A stretch of DNA of 64,000 bases from Neostapfia colusana (Eukaryota; Streptophyta; Magnoliopsida; Poales; Poaceae). The notes under the pieces were generated by a model. That model did not search any database. It was given only the letters and a program-made list of their open reading frames with translations, and was not told where the DNA came from. The stretch is taken from positions 45,456,057 through 45,520,056 of the forward strand of contig JASWHV010000008.1 of assembly GCA_030760725.1 (NCBI GenBank). Reading direction: 5' to 3'. The position numbers and the translations under genes were made by a program. This document shows, piece after piece, positions 49,326 to 60,514 of the stretch. Each line of letters begins with the position of its first letter. Positions within the stretch are counted from its first letter, which is position 1.

Positions 49326-52300
49326 CTACTGGACATATGGTACAAACAAGTCGGGAAAATTTAAACGGAGAAATTCCTCGCTTTCCCACGTGGCTTCATC
49401 AGCGGTGTGGTTGCTCCACAAGACTTTGTAAAATCGCAATGTCCGATTCCTTGTGGCGCGAGTCTTCTCGTCAATAATCTGTATCGGATACTCAAAATAG
49501 GTGAGATCCGGTTGAAGATCCTCAATGTTCTCCATATGAACTGCGGTTGGGTACTTAAGACATTTCCGCAGTTGAGAGACATGGAAAACATTGTGAATAC
49601 CCGAAAGTGACGTCGGTAGCTCCAGACGATAGGCCACGGGTCCGCATATATCAGTGACAGCAAACGGCCCGATGAATCGCGGAGCAAGCTTTCCCTTCAC
49701 TCCGAAACGATGAACCCCTTTCATCGGAGAGACACGAAGGTAAACGTGGTCCCCGATGTCAAAGTGAAGAGGTCGACGTCTTTTGTCTGCATAGCTTTTC
49801 TGCCGAGATTGAGCAGCCTTTAAATTGGCTTGGATCACTCGCACTCGTTCCTCGGCTTCATTCACAAGATCAATCCCGTAGACCACTCTCTCGCCGGACT
49901 CACACCAATTCAGTGGTGTGCGGCACTTCCGGCCATAAAGAGCTTCGTACGGGGCCATCTTGATGCTGGATTGATAACCGTTATTATATGAGAATTCTGC
50001 TAACGGTAGATGGTCATCCCAATTCTTCCCATGATTGATGACACATGCCCGTAGCATATCCTCCAGAATCTGATTTATCCTCTCCGTTTGACCATCAGTT
50101 TGCGGATGATACGCTGAACTCCGAATTAATTTGGTTCCCAAGGAAGCATGCAGTTGCTCCCAAAATCTGGATACGAACAACGCACCTCGGTCAGACACGA
50201 TGGTACGGGGAACCCCGTGTAAACACACGATTCTCGAGATGAACAGCTCCGCATACTTCTTTGCCACATATTTAGTATGGACTGGAATAAAATGAGCTGT
50301 CTTGGTCAAACGATCGACGATTACCCAAATAGAATCATGCTTGTTGCTGGTCATGGGTAAACCGACGATGAAGTCCATACTTATGTCTTCCCACTTCCAT
50401 GCTGGAACCTTCAGCGGTTGAAGTGGTCCGGCTTTCCTCATATGGTCGGCTTTAACCCGCCGACACGTATCACACTCGGATACGTACTTCGCAATCTCTC
50501 TTTTCATCCGTGTCCACCAGAACTTAGATTTCAAGTCCTGGTACATCTTATTGCTTCCTGGATGAATGGAGTACTTGGATAAATGTGCTTCATCTAGTAT
50601 CTTCCTCCGCAATTTCATGTTCCGGGGTACAACTATACGGTTGTTAAACCATAGAGTACCCTCTCCATCTTTGCGGAACATCTTCAACTCACCGCTGTCC
50701 ACTCTCCTCCGGATATGAGACATACCTCTGTCTCTCTTCTGAGCCTCTACAATCTCATCTCGGATTGTAGGAATAAGAGCGAGGTTGAACAGCGATCCGT
50801 AGGGAACTAAGCGCAGGCTTGGTTCTCCTTCTTCATGTGCAGCCATGGCTAAATGGTGAACGTGAGCTTTCCGACTAAGTGCGTCGGCAACCACATTCGC
50901 TTTACCCGGATGGTAATGAATTTCAAGTTCATAGTCCTTGATCAATTCGAGCCATCTTCGCTGCCTCATATTCAGTTCCTTCTGTGTGAAGATGTACTTC
51001 AAGCTTTTGTGGTCAGTGTAGAGATGTACTAGATTGCCTAGTAGATAATGTCTCCACATTTTCAATGCTAAGACCACTGCAGCTAGTTCAAGGTCGTGCG
51101 TCGGGTAATTCTGCTCATGACCCCTGAGTTGTCGGGATCCATACGCGACCACACGTCCTTCTTGCATCAACACACAACCCAAACCAATGCCGGATGCATC
51201 ACAATAGACATCAAAAGGCTTCGTGGTGTCCGGCTGGGCCAAAACTGGAGCTGTTGTGAGATGCTTCACTAATGTTTGAAAAGCTTGTTCACATGAATCG
51301 CTCCAATCATATTTGGTGCTTTTCTTCAAAAGCTCCGTCATAGGTTTAGCGACTTTGGAGAAGTTTGGAATGAATCTCCGGTAATAGCCCGCTAAACCTA
51401 GGAAACTCCTCACTTCATGAACAGATGTTGGAGATTTCCAATTCAGCACTTGCTCGATTTTACTTGGGTCCACAGCGATGCCTTCCGCTGAAATAATATG
51501 CCCAAGAAACGGCACTTTGCTGATCCAAAACTCACATTTACTGAACTTTGCATATAGCTTGTGATCCCTCAAGCGTTGGAGTACAATACGCAAATGTTCA
51601 GCATGTTCTTCTTCTGACTTTGAATATACCAAAATATCGTCGATGAAAACCACGACGAACTTGTCTAACTCCGGCATGAACACAGAGTTCATGAGATACA
51701 TAAAATGAGCCGGAGCATTGGTCAATCCAAAGGACATGACAAGATATTCATAAAGACCATATCTTGTTGAGAACGCCGTCTTAGGTACATCTTCTGCCCG
51801 GATCTTTATCTGGTGATACCCGGACCGAAGATCCATCTTGGAAAATACCTTAGCACCCACTAGTTGATCGAACAAAATGTCAATGCGTGGTAGTGGATAC
51901 TTATTCTTGATAGTGACAGCATTCAGTGGACGATAATCTACGCATAGTCTCAAAGTCTCGTCCTTCTTCTTCACGAAGAGTGCGGAACAACCCCAAGGTG
52001 ATGAACTTGGGCGTATAAAACCTTTGTCCATGAGGTCATTAAGCTGCTCCTTCAATTCTGCTAGCTCCTTCGGTGCCATTTTATATGGTCGCCGAGAAAT
52101 AGGTGTTGTTCCCGGTGCTAGTTCAATCTTGAACTCTACATCACGTTCGGGCGGCATGCCCGGCAAGTCTTCGGGAAACACATCTGGATATTCACATACC
52201 ACTGGAATATCCTCAAGTTTAGGAGCTTCAATCTGATGCACTGCTGCAACTTGTTGTGATGGATCCACAAGATTCAATGTGTTGCAACCGTGTATTGGGG

Positions 52301-53744
52301 AATTCAGTTGGACAGTTCGAGAGCTGATGTCAAAGATAGCTCCATAATGTGTCAACCATGACATCCCCAAGATACTATCAATCCTTTGGCCCTTGAGTAT
52401 GATAAGGCTCGCAGGATAGATATTTCCACCCAAACATAAAGGTGCTCGTGAGACCATTTCATCTGTTGATATCTTGCCTCCGGGTGAGCTGATATGAAAC
52501 GGATGCTTAACTGTGCTAAATGGAAGATTATTCTTCAGCACATAGTCTCTGCTAATAAAATTGTGGGTGGCTCCGGAATCAAATAACACGAAAATGGGTT
52601 GTTCATGTAAAGTGAACATGCCCGCCAAAACGGGTTCGCCTTTAGCAATGTCCTCACTAGCAGTATAATTAACCCTGCCAGCTTTTGAAAGATTCTTCTT
52701 TGAAGGTTTATGATGCTGATCTGAGCATTGACGAGATAACACATAAGTGTGGCTCTGCTCAGCTCCATGAGGGTTTCGTGTTGTAGAAATCTTCAGCTCT
52801 CTACTAACACGAGGTGGAGATAATTCGTGCGTAGCTGGTTGCGGTAGGGTTGCACGAATAATTTCTGTCCGCTGTTGTTGAGGTGGAGGCTCATAAGTGA
52901 TCAACTCCAGCCGTGGTTGTGAGAGTTGCACCACAGGCTGAATTTGTTGCCTAACTGGCGAGTGGTACCGCACTCGATAGTTCGGACGAACCTCGATGTC
53001 ACTGTCCGGCGGTATACTTCTTTTCAGTTCCGCTTCGCAACGAAGATGCATGTCTTCCTTAATGATAGCGGCATTTACCAACTCATTGTAAATACCGTTA
53101 TTGAACAAGGTCACTTGTTCCTTAAGTTCGACATTCAAACCTCGGAAGAAATACTCGCACTTCAATGCTTCCGAGTCAACCATATGAGTTGCGTATTGCA
53201 TCAAGTCTTCAAACTCTTTGAAGTACTCGTACGCACTCCTTTCTCCTTGCTTTAACTCCAGAAAGTCTTGATACTTTGTTCGAAGAATTCCCGAACAAAC
53301 GTGACGTGACCGGAAAACATCCCGGAATTCATCCCACGTCACGCGATGACCTTCAGGAAGAGTAGCGACGTACTCCGCCCACCAAACTCCAGCAGCTCCG
53401 TGGAGTTGTTGAGCGGCAAATAAAGTCTTCTGGTACTCATCGCACTCAAGCATCCCGAACTTGGCTTCAATACATTGGAGCCAATGAGCCGACTCCAACG
53501 GTTCTTTCGCTTCCGAGAAAACCGGTGGTTGTCTTGCTAGAAAATCCAGATAAGTGCTTGGCGGAGGATTTTTCTGTAGTGTCTCCTGTCGTATGCTTTG
53601 TCGCACCAACAGATCCAGAGATTCAGCCATCTTTGCCAAGATTTCCGCCAATCCGGTTGATGGTGTCGGCACTTCTTGTCGTGGCGAATTACTTTCGCCG
53701 TGACTCGACTCACCAACCTCACTCCTGGAATGAGCATGATCCAT
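49326..53744 (-). CDS. Gag-Pol polyprotein of Gypsy-3, uninterrupted (1472 residues)
   Basis: One open frame encodes the whole polyprotein. The retrotransposon Gag domain lies at about residues 90-240 (LFAAQQLHGAAGVWW, FLELKQGERS). The protease motif is LFDSGATHNF with catalytic D389. RT has the FIDD active site at residues 700-703, and RNase H starts near D849. The integrase zinc region has H1054/H1061 and C1091/C1094, and its catalytic triad is D1124, D1185 and E1221, a 35-residue spacing between the last two. A chromodomain-like tail lies at about 1420-1466 (WSNHTADEATWESEEF). All key catalytic residues are present. The region between Gag and protease (300-370) has no CCHC knuckle, unlike Gypsy-1 and Gypsy-2. 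The start chosen is the first ATG before an acidic/Ser-rich N-terminus, matching the related gag starts. Confidence 0.97.
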   Translation of the reverse strand: MDHAHSRSEVGESSHGESNSPRQEVPTPSTGLAEILAKMAESLDLLVRQSIRQETLQKNPPPSTYLDFLARQPPVFSEAKEPLESAHWLQCIEAKFGMLECDEYQKTLFAAQQLHGAAGVWWAEYVATLPEGHRVTWDEFRDVFRSRHVCSGILRTKYQDFLELKQGERSAYEYFKEFEDLMQYATHMVDSEALKCEYFFRGLNVELKEQVTLFNNGIYNELVNAAIIKEDMHLRCEAELKRSIPPDSDIEVRPNYRVRYHSPVRQQIQPVVQLSQPRLELITYEPPPQQQRTEIIRATLPQPATHELSPPRVSRELKISTTRNPHGAEQSHTYVLSRQCSDQHHKPSKKNLSKAGRVNYTASEDIAKGEPVLAGMFTLHEQPIFVLFDSGATHNFISRDYVLKNNLPFSTVKHPFHISSPGGKISTDEMVSRAPLCLGGNIYPASLIILKGQRIDSILGMSWLTHYGAIFDISSRTVQLNSPIHGCNTLNLVDPSQQVAAVHQIEAPKLEDIPVVCEYPDVFPEDLPGMPPERDVEFKIELAPGTTPISRRPYKMAPKELAELKEQLNDLMDKGFIRPSSSPWGCSALFVKKKDETLRLCVDYRPLNAVTIKNKYPLPRIDILFDQLVGAKVFSKMDLRSGYHQIKIRAEDVPKTAFSTRYGLYEYLVMSFGLTNAPAHFMYLMNSVFMPELDKFVVVFIDDILVYSKSEEEHAEHLRIVLQRLRDHKLYAKFSKCEFWISKVPFLGHIISAEGIAVDPSKIEQVLNWKSPTSVHEVRSFLGLAGYYRRFIPNFSKVAKPMTELLKKSTKYDWSDSCEQAFQTLVKHLTTAPVLAQPDTTKPFDVYCDASGIGLGCVLMQEGRVVAYGSRQLRGHEQNYPTHDLELAAVVLALKMWRHYLLGNLVHLYTDHKSLKYIFTQKELNMRQRRWLELIKDYELEIHYHPGKANVVADALSRKAHVHHLAMAAHEEGEPSLRLVPYGSLFNLALIPTIRDEIVEAQKRDRGMSHIRRRVDSGELKMFRKDGEGTLWFNNRIVVPRNMKLRRKILDEAHLSKYSIHPGSNKMYQDLKSKFWWTRMKREIAKYVSECDTCRRVKADHMRKAGPLQPLKVPAWKWEDISMDFIVGLPMTSNKHDSIWVIVDRLTKTAHFIPVHTKYVAKKYAELFISRIVCLHGVPRTIVSDRGALFVSRFWEQLHASLGTKLIRSSAYHPQTDGQTERINQILEDMLRACVINHGKNWDDHLPLAEFSYNNGYQSSIKMAPYEALYGRKCRTPLNWCESGERVVYGIDLVNEAEERVRVIQANLKAAQSRQKSYADKRRRPLHFDIGDHVYLRVSPMKGVHRFGVKGKLAPRFIGPFAVTDICGPVAYRLELPTSLSGIHNVFHVSQLRKCLKYPTAVHMENIEDLQPDLTYFEYPIQIIDEKTRATRNRTLRFYKVLWSNHTADEATWESEEFLRLNFPDLFVPYVQ

Positions 53745-55529
53745 GCTGCAAGAGTGAGCAATTTACGGTTAAAATTCAAAGTTTAAACTCAACTTGAATT
53801 GAAAACATAACCGTAAAAGCACCACATCAATATTGCAGCATTACACAAGTTAACTAGGGTTCGACAATAATGAAATCTATCAAATGTGAGCAAGTTTGTC
53901 CAAACCCTTAATTCCAACAGTAGGACAAACTGAAAAATAACTCAAGAATATGTTATGGAGCTTAGAGAAGTGTAAAACATCCCTGTCCACAACAAGTCTT
54001 AAGTTACATAGGCAATAAGCACTACTCTGTTCCGAATGACCGATTGGTCTTAACCCCAGAATTTGAATATGAAAATAGCAATTTCACATCTCAAGCTGAA
54101 TATCAAAGTTATAGTTAACTTCAATATATTTCCAACGAATATTCATTTGCCTTCATATAAGTTCTGGATCAAAAGTTGTGATATCTCAAAGTTAACAGAA
54201 ATCTGGAACAATTTTGACAGCACCTCCTTTGAATGTGGCTGTTTTGTCCGCAAGATTTTATATAACTAAACTCCGAATCTGGAGAAACTTTGAACTACGA
54301 AGTCATGGCATATATCACAAGCTTTCCAACGGTGTATTACTTGACCCTTAGAAGATTTTCTACAGAAAGTTATGGTCGAAATACAGAAATTTCCAGAGAG
54401 CAATTTGTGCCTGCCCTGGTTTTGGACAGTTCACACTCATCTGAGAATTTCATCCATTTGGAGGGTGATTCTGGTCTGGAGTTCTAATGAAGAGTTGTAG
54501 AATACTTCAATAGCTTTCCATAAATGTATCACTCACATCCATTGGTTCAACCAAACAAAAGTTACGTCCTGTTTAACTTCAGAAAAAAAAATTTGCTGAA
54601 AACAGGGGAGGTTATTCCTAAGCCTTTGTGAATGAATCTATACCCCCAATTGACTCTTAGTTCAATATAGGAGTTCATTAACCCCTAATAGAATCCTAGA
54701 CTCCAAATTTACTCTTTTTATTTTCAAACCTTCTTTTTCTTGCAGTTCAAAACACATCACGGTACTACGTTGCCTTACCAAATTAAAATCCTATCCGGCT
54801 TTATACCGGCTTATACGTCTCAAGTGGTGGCACTAAAACGATCACTCACAAACGTTTTCTACACGACATGTTCTAACATGGTTAAGGTACCTGCAGAAAA
54901 TCACTCAATAATGATGCACACATTGGTTTATCATTTCAGGCAGGTCCATATCATAGTAAAAACATACGCCCCGTATCATTGCCATACGGGCCGTCCTTGA
55001 GTCAAGCCACGTCTCAAGGTACATGATCGGGTTATTCACCACCCGACGGGGGCTCCACACCTTTGCAATAAAGCACACCGGTGGAACAGCGCTTTCGTAT
55101 GCCTCATAGGACATGAAGAGTCCTAAAGAACACACTTCGTGTTACAAACCACACGATGGGGTCTCCTCCTCTTGCCCCTGGGTTTGCGCACTGGAGGCTA
55201 GTGCCATTCATATGTCTCTAAGACATGAAGAGTCTTAGAAAACATATTCACTTCCCGTCCATTGCTGAACGGGACATCCCACACTACTTTCCTCGTATGG
55301 GTGAGCTAACCGAAATTGATCCGCTTTCGGTGGCGTTCCTTACCATTCTTACCTCCACGTAGGTGCGTCGTTACTGAATTTAAATACTGAAGAGTAACAC
55401 ACTGTTAGCTTGCCACCTTAAGTAACTATGCTAATAATACTCCTTATGTGGGCATACTATACGTTCCTCACTCGTTTACTCCTAAGTTTTCAAAAATAGA
55501 CCCTTTTCATGCGTGCTATTCCCAATGCG
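53745..55529 (-). other. Gypsy-3 untranslated leader
   Basis: About 1.8 kb between gag and the primer site, collinear in parts with the Gypsy-1 leader. It presumably holds packaging signals. No supported gene. Confidence 0.75.
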
Positions 55530-55541
55530 GCTCTGATACCA
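55530..55541 (-). other. Primer binding site of Gypsy-3
   Basis: The minus strand reads TGGTATCAGAGC, four bases from the 5' LTR end at 55546. Confidence 0.95.
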
Positions 55542-55545
55542 CGCC

Positions 55546-58500
55546 TGTGGGACGCGCCCGCGGCCCGGGAATCGCAGTGGGTGGTGCCGTGCGATGCGGC
55601 ACCCAATAGCATGCACGAAAAGACGATAAGAACATAACGACATCATTTTGTTACTCAAGATAATTTCTTTTACAACATAATGTACACACGCAGCGGAAAT
55701 TTAAATTTGCTGGACAAACTACTCACTCTCGACCCTAACTACGCCGAAGAGAAGTCGTTCAGCCCGTGAACGCTTCCTACTAGCTTCACCAAAGAAAGGC
55801 AGCGGCTAGGTTTCCGATGAGTTGAACGAACCGTGAGGTTCGTCGTCTCACCGACCAACCCTCTTCATAGCAGGCATCCTGCTACCTGCAAAAACAACTC
55901 AGAAGCAACCGTGAGCACTAAGGCTCAACAAGACTTACCCGTCACTCCTAAACATGCAACTCTACATGCAGGGGTAGTGAAAGAGTAGGCATAGGAATTT
56001 GCAAAATGCATCTTGACTAAACTTGATCCTTATATTCAGATTCTTATAGCCTTCATTTTAGTGGTCCTCACGCCTCACAACATCGGCAATCCACAATCAA
56101 ACAAGAAACGCTTATCCCGATGTTGCTAGCCTAAGGTGGAAATGAAATTTAGTTGGCTCTATAACTACTTCAGTCAAGGTTCCAATACAGTGATTAATCC
56201 ACAAACAGCAAGTTAAGAGACTTAGTTCATCTTTTTACTAAGTCACGGCGCAGTGGGCAAGTATGCTCAATCCTCTTCCGCGAGCGACGGTGATTCGAAT
56301 CAATAACAACCCGGAATACACGACACATACACCCGCCTCGAAAGACTCTCTCAAGAGCTCTTTCTTACGTTGTATGCAGCAACCTTTCACACGACACCCC
56401 GACATAGAAAAACGCTTCGCGCCGAGCAGGATGGTCCTCTACGCGGACACGTCGAAGTTGCCCGCTAAAGGATTTACACCTCCCGCCTTCTCAACGCCAT
56501 TCCCACGCGAAGGATGAGTTTCTATATCACGGTCCATCGTGTTACATCGGTTTCATGGGTCCCATACCCCACTATATATCCGGTACAGCTCAATCTTGTC
56601 CAGCAGGGCCGCATACATACGGTCCTTAACCGACACGGACGGGGCTACAACCAACCTCCACATTTGCCTTACCATCCCGGTCCAGGCCAAATGTGGTCTC
56701 AAGCATTGTCACACCCATCGCAGGTCGAGACCAACCTTGAGCGCTCCATCCTACAGGAACATCCCCGTCCCCATCTCATATTCATGAGGGTGCTCTTATC
56801 ATTTATCTCTCGCGAGTAACTCCATTACTCGAACTTTCTCGCGAGTAGCTTTTTACTACTCGACTTCTACCGAGCTAGCTACAACATTAGCCTAGCATCT
56901 ACAACGAGGCAAAGCCTACACTAAACCTTCTAATCAGGGATGTAATAGTCATGCAAGTGGGTTTCAATCATCCTAGACATAATGCACTCAAGTCTAACAA
57001 ACATGATGTGAAGTAAAGCAAAATTTAAAATGGTAACGATATGCAAACCGGGGCTTGCCTTGCTCAACGGTTTTGTTAGAAGCTAGAAGTTAGTCTTCCT
57101 CCGGAGAATCCGCCAAACTCGTCACGAGATGGAGATCCTTGCTGTAGAGTCGGACCCTCGTCGAACGTCAACGTCACGTGAGCTATTATATTGCAGTGCA
57201 CATATATTTCAAAAGCAATTTAGAAACTGTTTCAAAATTGTTGTACAGTTAACTCACACATAAAAGAGATAAACAACAGCAAGGTTTCTGTTGTTGGATC
57301 TAAACCTTAGAGATGATGAAATCTAGGTGAAAAGAGATACTAGTAATCACCATGTGATTATGTCCATTATATGAACACTTAACCTAAAAGATGGTAGCTC
57401 AAGTTCCAGAGGTCCAATGAAGCTGAGAAATTTAACCACAGCCTCTATGGAAGGTATTCAGGCAGTGTGCAAAAATTGAGCTCATGAAATGGCTTCATGT
57501 GAGCACAACAAATCCTTATGTGGTTTTCACTAATTTGCCTTTACCCCCAAGATATTAAGCTTTCCTATGCTGAAAAGTAGACTTTTTGTGAAGTACAAAA
57601 TGTCCTGAGTCCATAGGAATTGGTTTTACTATTTTTGGAGTTTGCTACATGGAGATATGGATTTTACAAGGATTGGGGAAAAGCTGAAATTGTCTCTGTT
57701 TATTTTTCCTATTTTTCAGAGACATAAGGAATGAACACATTATTTGACCAAGCAAATTAGGTCCAATGCCTCTGAAATTTTTACTGGAGTTCAAGGAATT
57801 TTGTAAGAATGTTCTGTCAAAATTTGGGAATTTTCCAATAAGCAGAACTCCTGTAAAAATTCAGACAAGATTTTTCTTAAATGAATTAATGAGCCAAATT
57901 TAGGGATTTTCATAAACATTGGTCTGCACCCCTGGATAGTACTCTTTGAGAGGAATCCAACAAAATTTGTTTCACAATTTTTGGACATTCCTACACAAAG
58001 TTATGGCTCTCCAAAGTTTGAACTAGAGTGGGAAAATCTGGAAAATGTTTAAATGCTGACAGTGGGTCCCACTCGTCATCCCTAACCTCCAGCCACGCGC
58101 CAAAACAGAGCAGTGGCGGCTGCCTCCGGTGAGGTCACCGGAAATGAGCTTCCCGGCCACCTCCGGACCCCCTGCTGGCCGCCCCCCCATTTTCCACCCT
58201 GCTGAACTCATTGGTGAGGTCCCCGGCGGCTGAAACTCGCCGGAAAGCAGTGCGCACCGGCCACAGCTAACCCTAGAACTCCGGCGAGGTCGTGTGCAGT
58301 TATTTCTCCACTAAAAGATCGGTTCTTGGGCTCTATAGCACCGTGGGGGATCCCTCATCACCGGCATGAGCTCAAATCTGCCCAAAAATGGCTGCAAATA
58401 GGGACTCATCGGCGACCTAGGGCAAAATTCGGTGCCAGCCCGAAATTCTCAAAGAACAGCCCCTATTCTTGATGATTTTCGATGGTTTTTGATCCTAGAG

Positions 58501-59539
58501 GGGCGTTGGAGAGTCTAGAACATGTTTCCAGCTCGGCACAAGTGATAGTGGACTGAACACGACGAATTTTGAAGAATTGTGGGACTCGGTTCTATGAATA
58601 CAGTTGTAGTAAACACAGAAATTCTTGCTCTGTAGTGCACGAAAAAGGGAGGGGTTTTCACCGGAGTGTAGAGCAGTCTGGGGCGCCTCTTTTTCGTGTA
58701 GAACGTCGGGCACGAGGATGACCGTAGAGCTCGGTTGCTGGAGAACAGAGGAGCACACGGGCAGCTGTGTTCTTCACCGGGCACTCCACCGAAGCTGAGG
58801 CAGAACAGGGAGAAGGCAAAGTGGCTCTGTTTCTCTTCTGTGCAGAGATCAGGCCGGCTAAAAGATCAAGTGAGCAGGAGCTGGTGCTGGCAAGGAACCT
58901 CCCCGAGCTGCTGTCGCACGTGCTCACCCGTGACTGAGTCGGTTCACTCCAGTGTGTGTATGACATGTGGGGTCCACACCCCCTCTCACTCTTATCCTCC
59001 CCCAATTCGGTTTAAAATAGCAATGAGCTCCAAATTTGATAAAATTTGGAGGATAGGCCAAAAGAAATATGAGGAACTCAAATCTGAAATCAGATTTTGA
59101 AATTGAGTTTGTTTGGTTCAAAATTCAAATTTAAGTTTGAATTTGAACGTGCCCTCATTTAATCCTCTGAATAAATAGCAAATGATCCCCACAATTATTC
59201 CAATTTGGACCAGAAGCTCCTTAATACCTAGAAATTGCAATGGTGAATTCATTTGCAAGTATTTGGAAATCTGAATATGATTCCTTTTAAAAGGTTCAAA
59301 ATTGTGTTTAAATTTCCCCCACTCTCCTCATAGAGAAGGTGCACATGAGTTAGAGTTTTGGGAGCGAAGTTCTTTCCCCTAGGTTGACATGTGTTGAGCA
59401 TGTGCTAGAGAAAATTTTTAACTCCCTCACATGTCCATATTTGTGTTCGTTATTTCATGTGACACCATTATCGTCTTTCTTTGCCTTAACTTTGTTTCAT
59501 ACGTTGAAATAAAACTTTACAAAAGTTAGGGCTGTTACA
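55546..59539 (-). repeat. Gypsy-3 5' LTR (right copy)
   Basis: Same length as the left LTR (offset 10,276 bp throughout). The two differences seen, at 57870 and 58137, are both G-to-A on the plus strand relative to the left copy. One lies in a CG context. Confidence 0.97.
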
Positions 59540-59544
59540 GGTAG

Positions 59545-60509
59545 CGCGTAAGAATTCCAGTCTTTATAATGCGGGGCTGACGTGGACCGTCTGATTTAAA
59601 ACAGACGGCTGAGATTATAACATCGAACCGGTACGCGGGGATTTAAATTCTACCATGCGATTTAAAATAGACGGCGCACAAGCGGCCACGTCGCTCTGAT
59701 CGAGCGCGGGCGGTGCTGCCCGGCGGCGCACGGCGGCGGGAGGCGGTGATCTCGCCGGAGAGTTTCGGATCTTCGTCAATTCTTCCTAGAACTGTGATTT
59801 TATGGCATAGATCGGTAGACGGGAGGTCGGGGATCTCACCTCGGGGGTTTTCTTGAGCTCGGAGGTCCTGAAAAGTGATCGGCGACGAGGTCCGAGGTGA
59901 ATTCACGGCGAGGCTCGTCGGCGCTGTGTTTGAACCGCAAATCACCGAGTTTTCTGCACCTCAAGGTTCCCCGGAGGCGGTGGATCAAGACCAGCGAGTT
60001 AGATCAGAATTCCCGAGCGTAGATCGAGCAGAATTCGCCAGAGGGGCTCGGGTTCTCACCGGAGAGAAAATCGGCGGATCGTGGGGGAAAACGGGACGAT
60101 GCCGGGGTTTTTATAGACGGGGGAGGGCGGCGTTCGGTTGTGATCGAGTTTGCGTCGCCCACGAACGAAATTCGGCTGGGATACGGGAGGATCCGGGGCG
60201 GTTTTGATTCGGGGTGAGAAGAGTCCGGCCGAGCGCGGGCGCGAGCGCGAGAAGGAAAAAGGTTGGCGGGCCCTGCGTGTCAGTGGGAAGAAGGGGGGGC
60301 GCGCGGCTGCGGGCTGGCGTGGGATGGGGTGGGCTGGCTGGTGGGTTTCGGCCCACTGGCCGGTTTTTTCTGTTTTTCTTTTTCTTTTTCCATTTCTTTT
60401 CTGGTTTGAATTTGAATTTGAATTCCAACTAAGTTTGAATTTCTGCAGCCCATGCAATACGTCCAAAAATTTTTAAATTCCCCTCTTAACAGGATTTTGG
60501 GTTGTTACA
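59545..60509 (-). repeat. 5' part of the split solo LTR
   Basis: This continues the solo LTR of 42793-60509 to its TG end (minus strand TGTAACAACCC). It is GC-rich at 59690-60350 and contains an inverted repeat CCGTCTG...CAGACGG at about 59588-59611. Open frames across the GC-rich part look compositional. Confidence 0.85.
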
Positions 60510-60514
60510 GAAAT

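Larger units (their letters stand above)
45270..59539 (-). mobile_element. Gypsy-3: young, structurally complete Tekay/Del-like LTR retrotransposon
   Basis: A 14,270-bp element with an exact GGTAG duplication (45265-45269, 59540-59544). Its two LTRs are both 3994 bp, and I found only two differences: G47594 against A57870, and G47861 against A58137. The primer site, leader, uninterrupted gag-pol and polypurine tract are all present on the minus strand. It sits in a solo LTR and is the innermost and youngest insertion of the window. It may be autonomous, but its Gag lacks a recognisable zinc knuckle. Confidence 0.97.
42793..60509 (-). mobile_element. Solo LTR inserted in LTR-A and itself split by Gypsy-3
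   Basis: The outer ends are tgtcacaccc at 42793 and gggttgttaca ending at 60509, flanked by an exact GAAAT duplication (42788-42792, 60510-60514). Removing Gypsy-3 and one GGTAG copy leaves a continuous LTR of about 3.44 kb in minus orientation (TGTAACAACCC...GGGTGTGACA) with no internal coding region. It is therefore a solo LTR. Confidence 0.9.

Noticed and set aside
60056..60476. Overlapping frames of 105-136 codons in the GC-rich part of the solo LTR
   Set aside because: Both strands are open because of composition, and the residues are low-complexity. They end at the LTR boundary.
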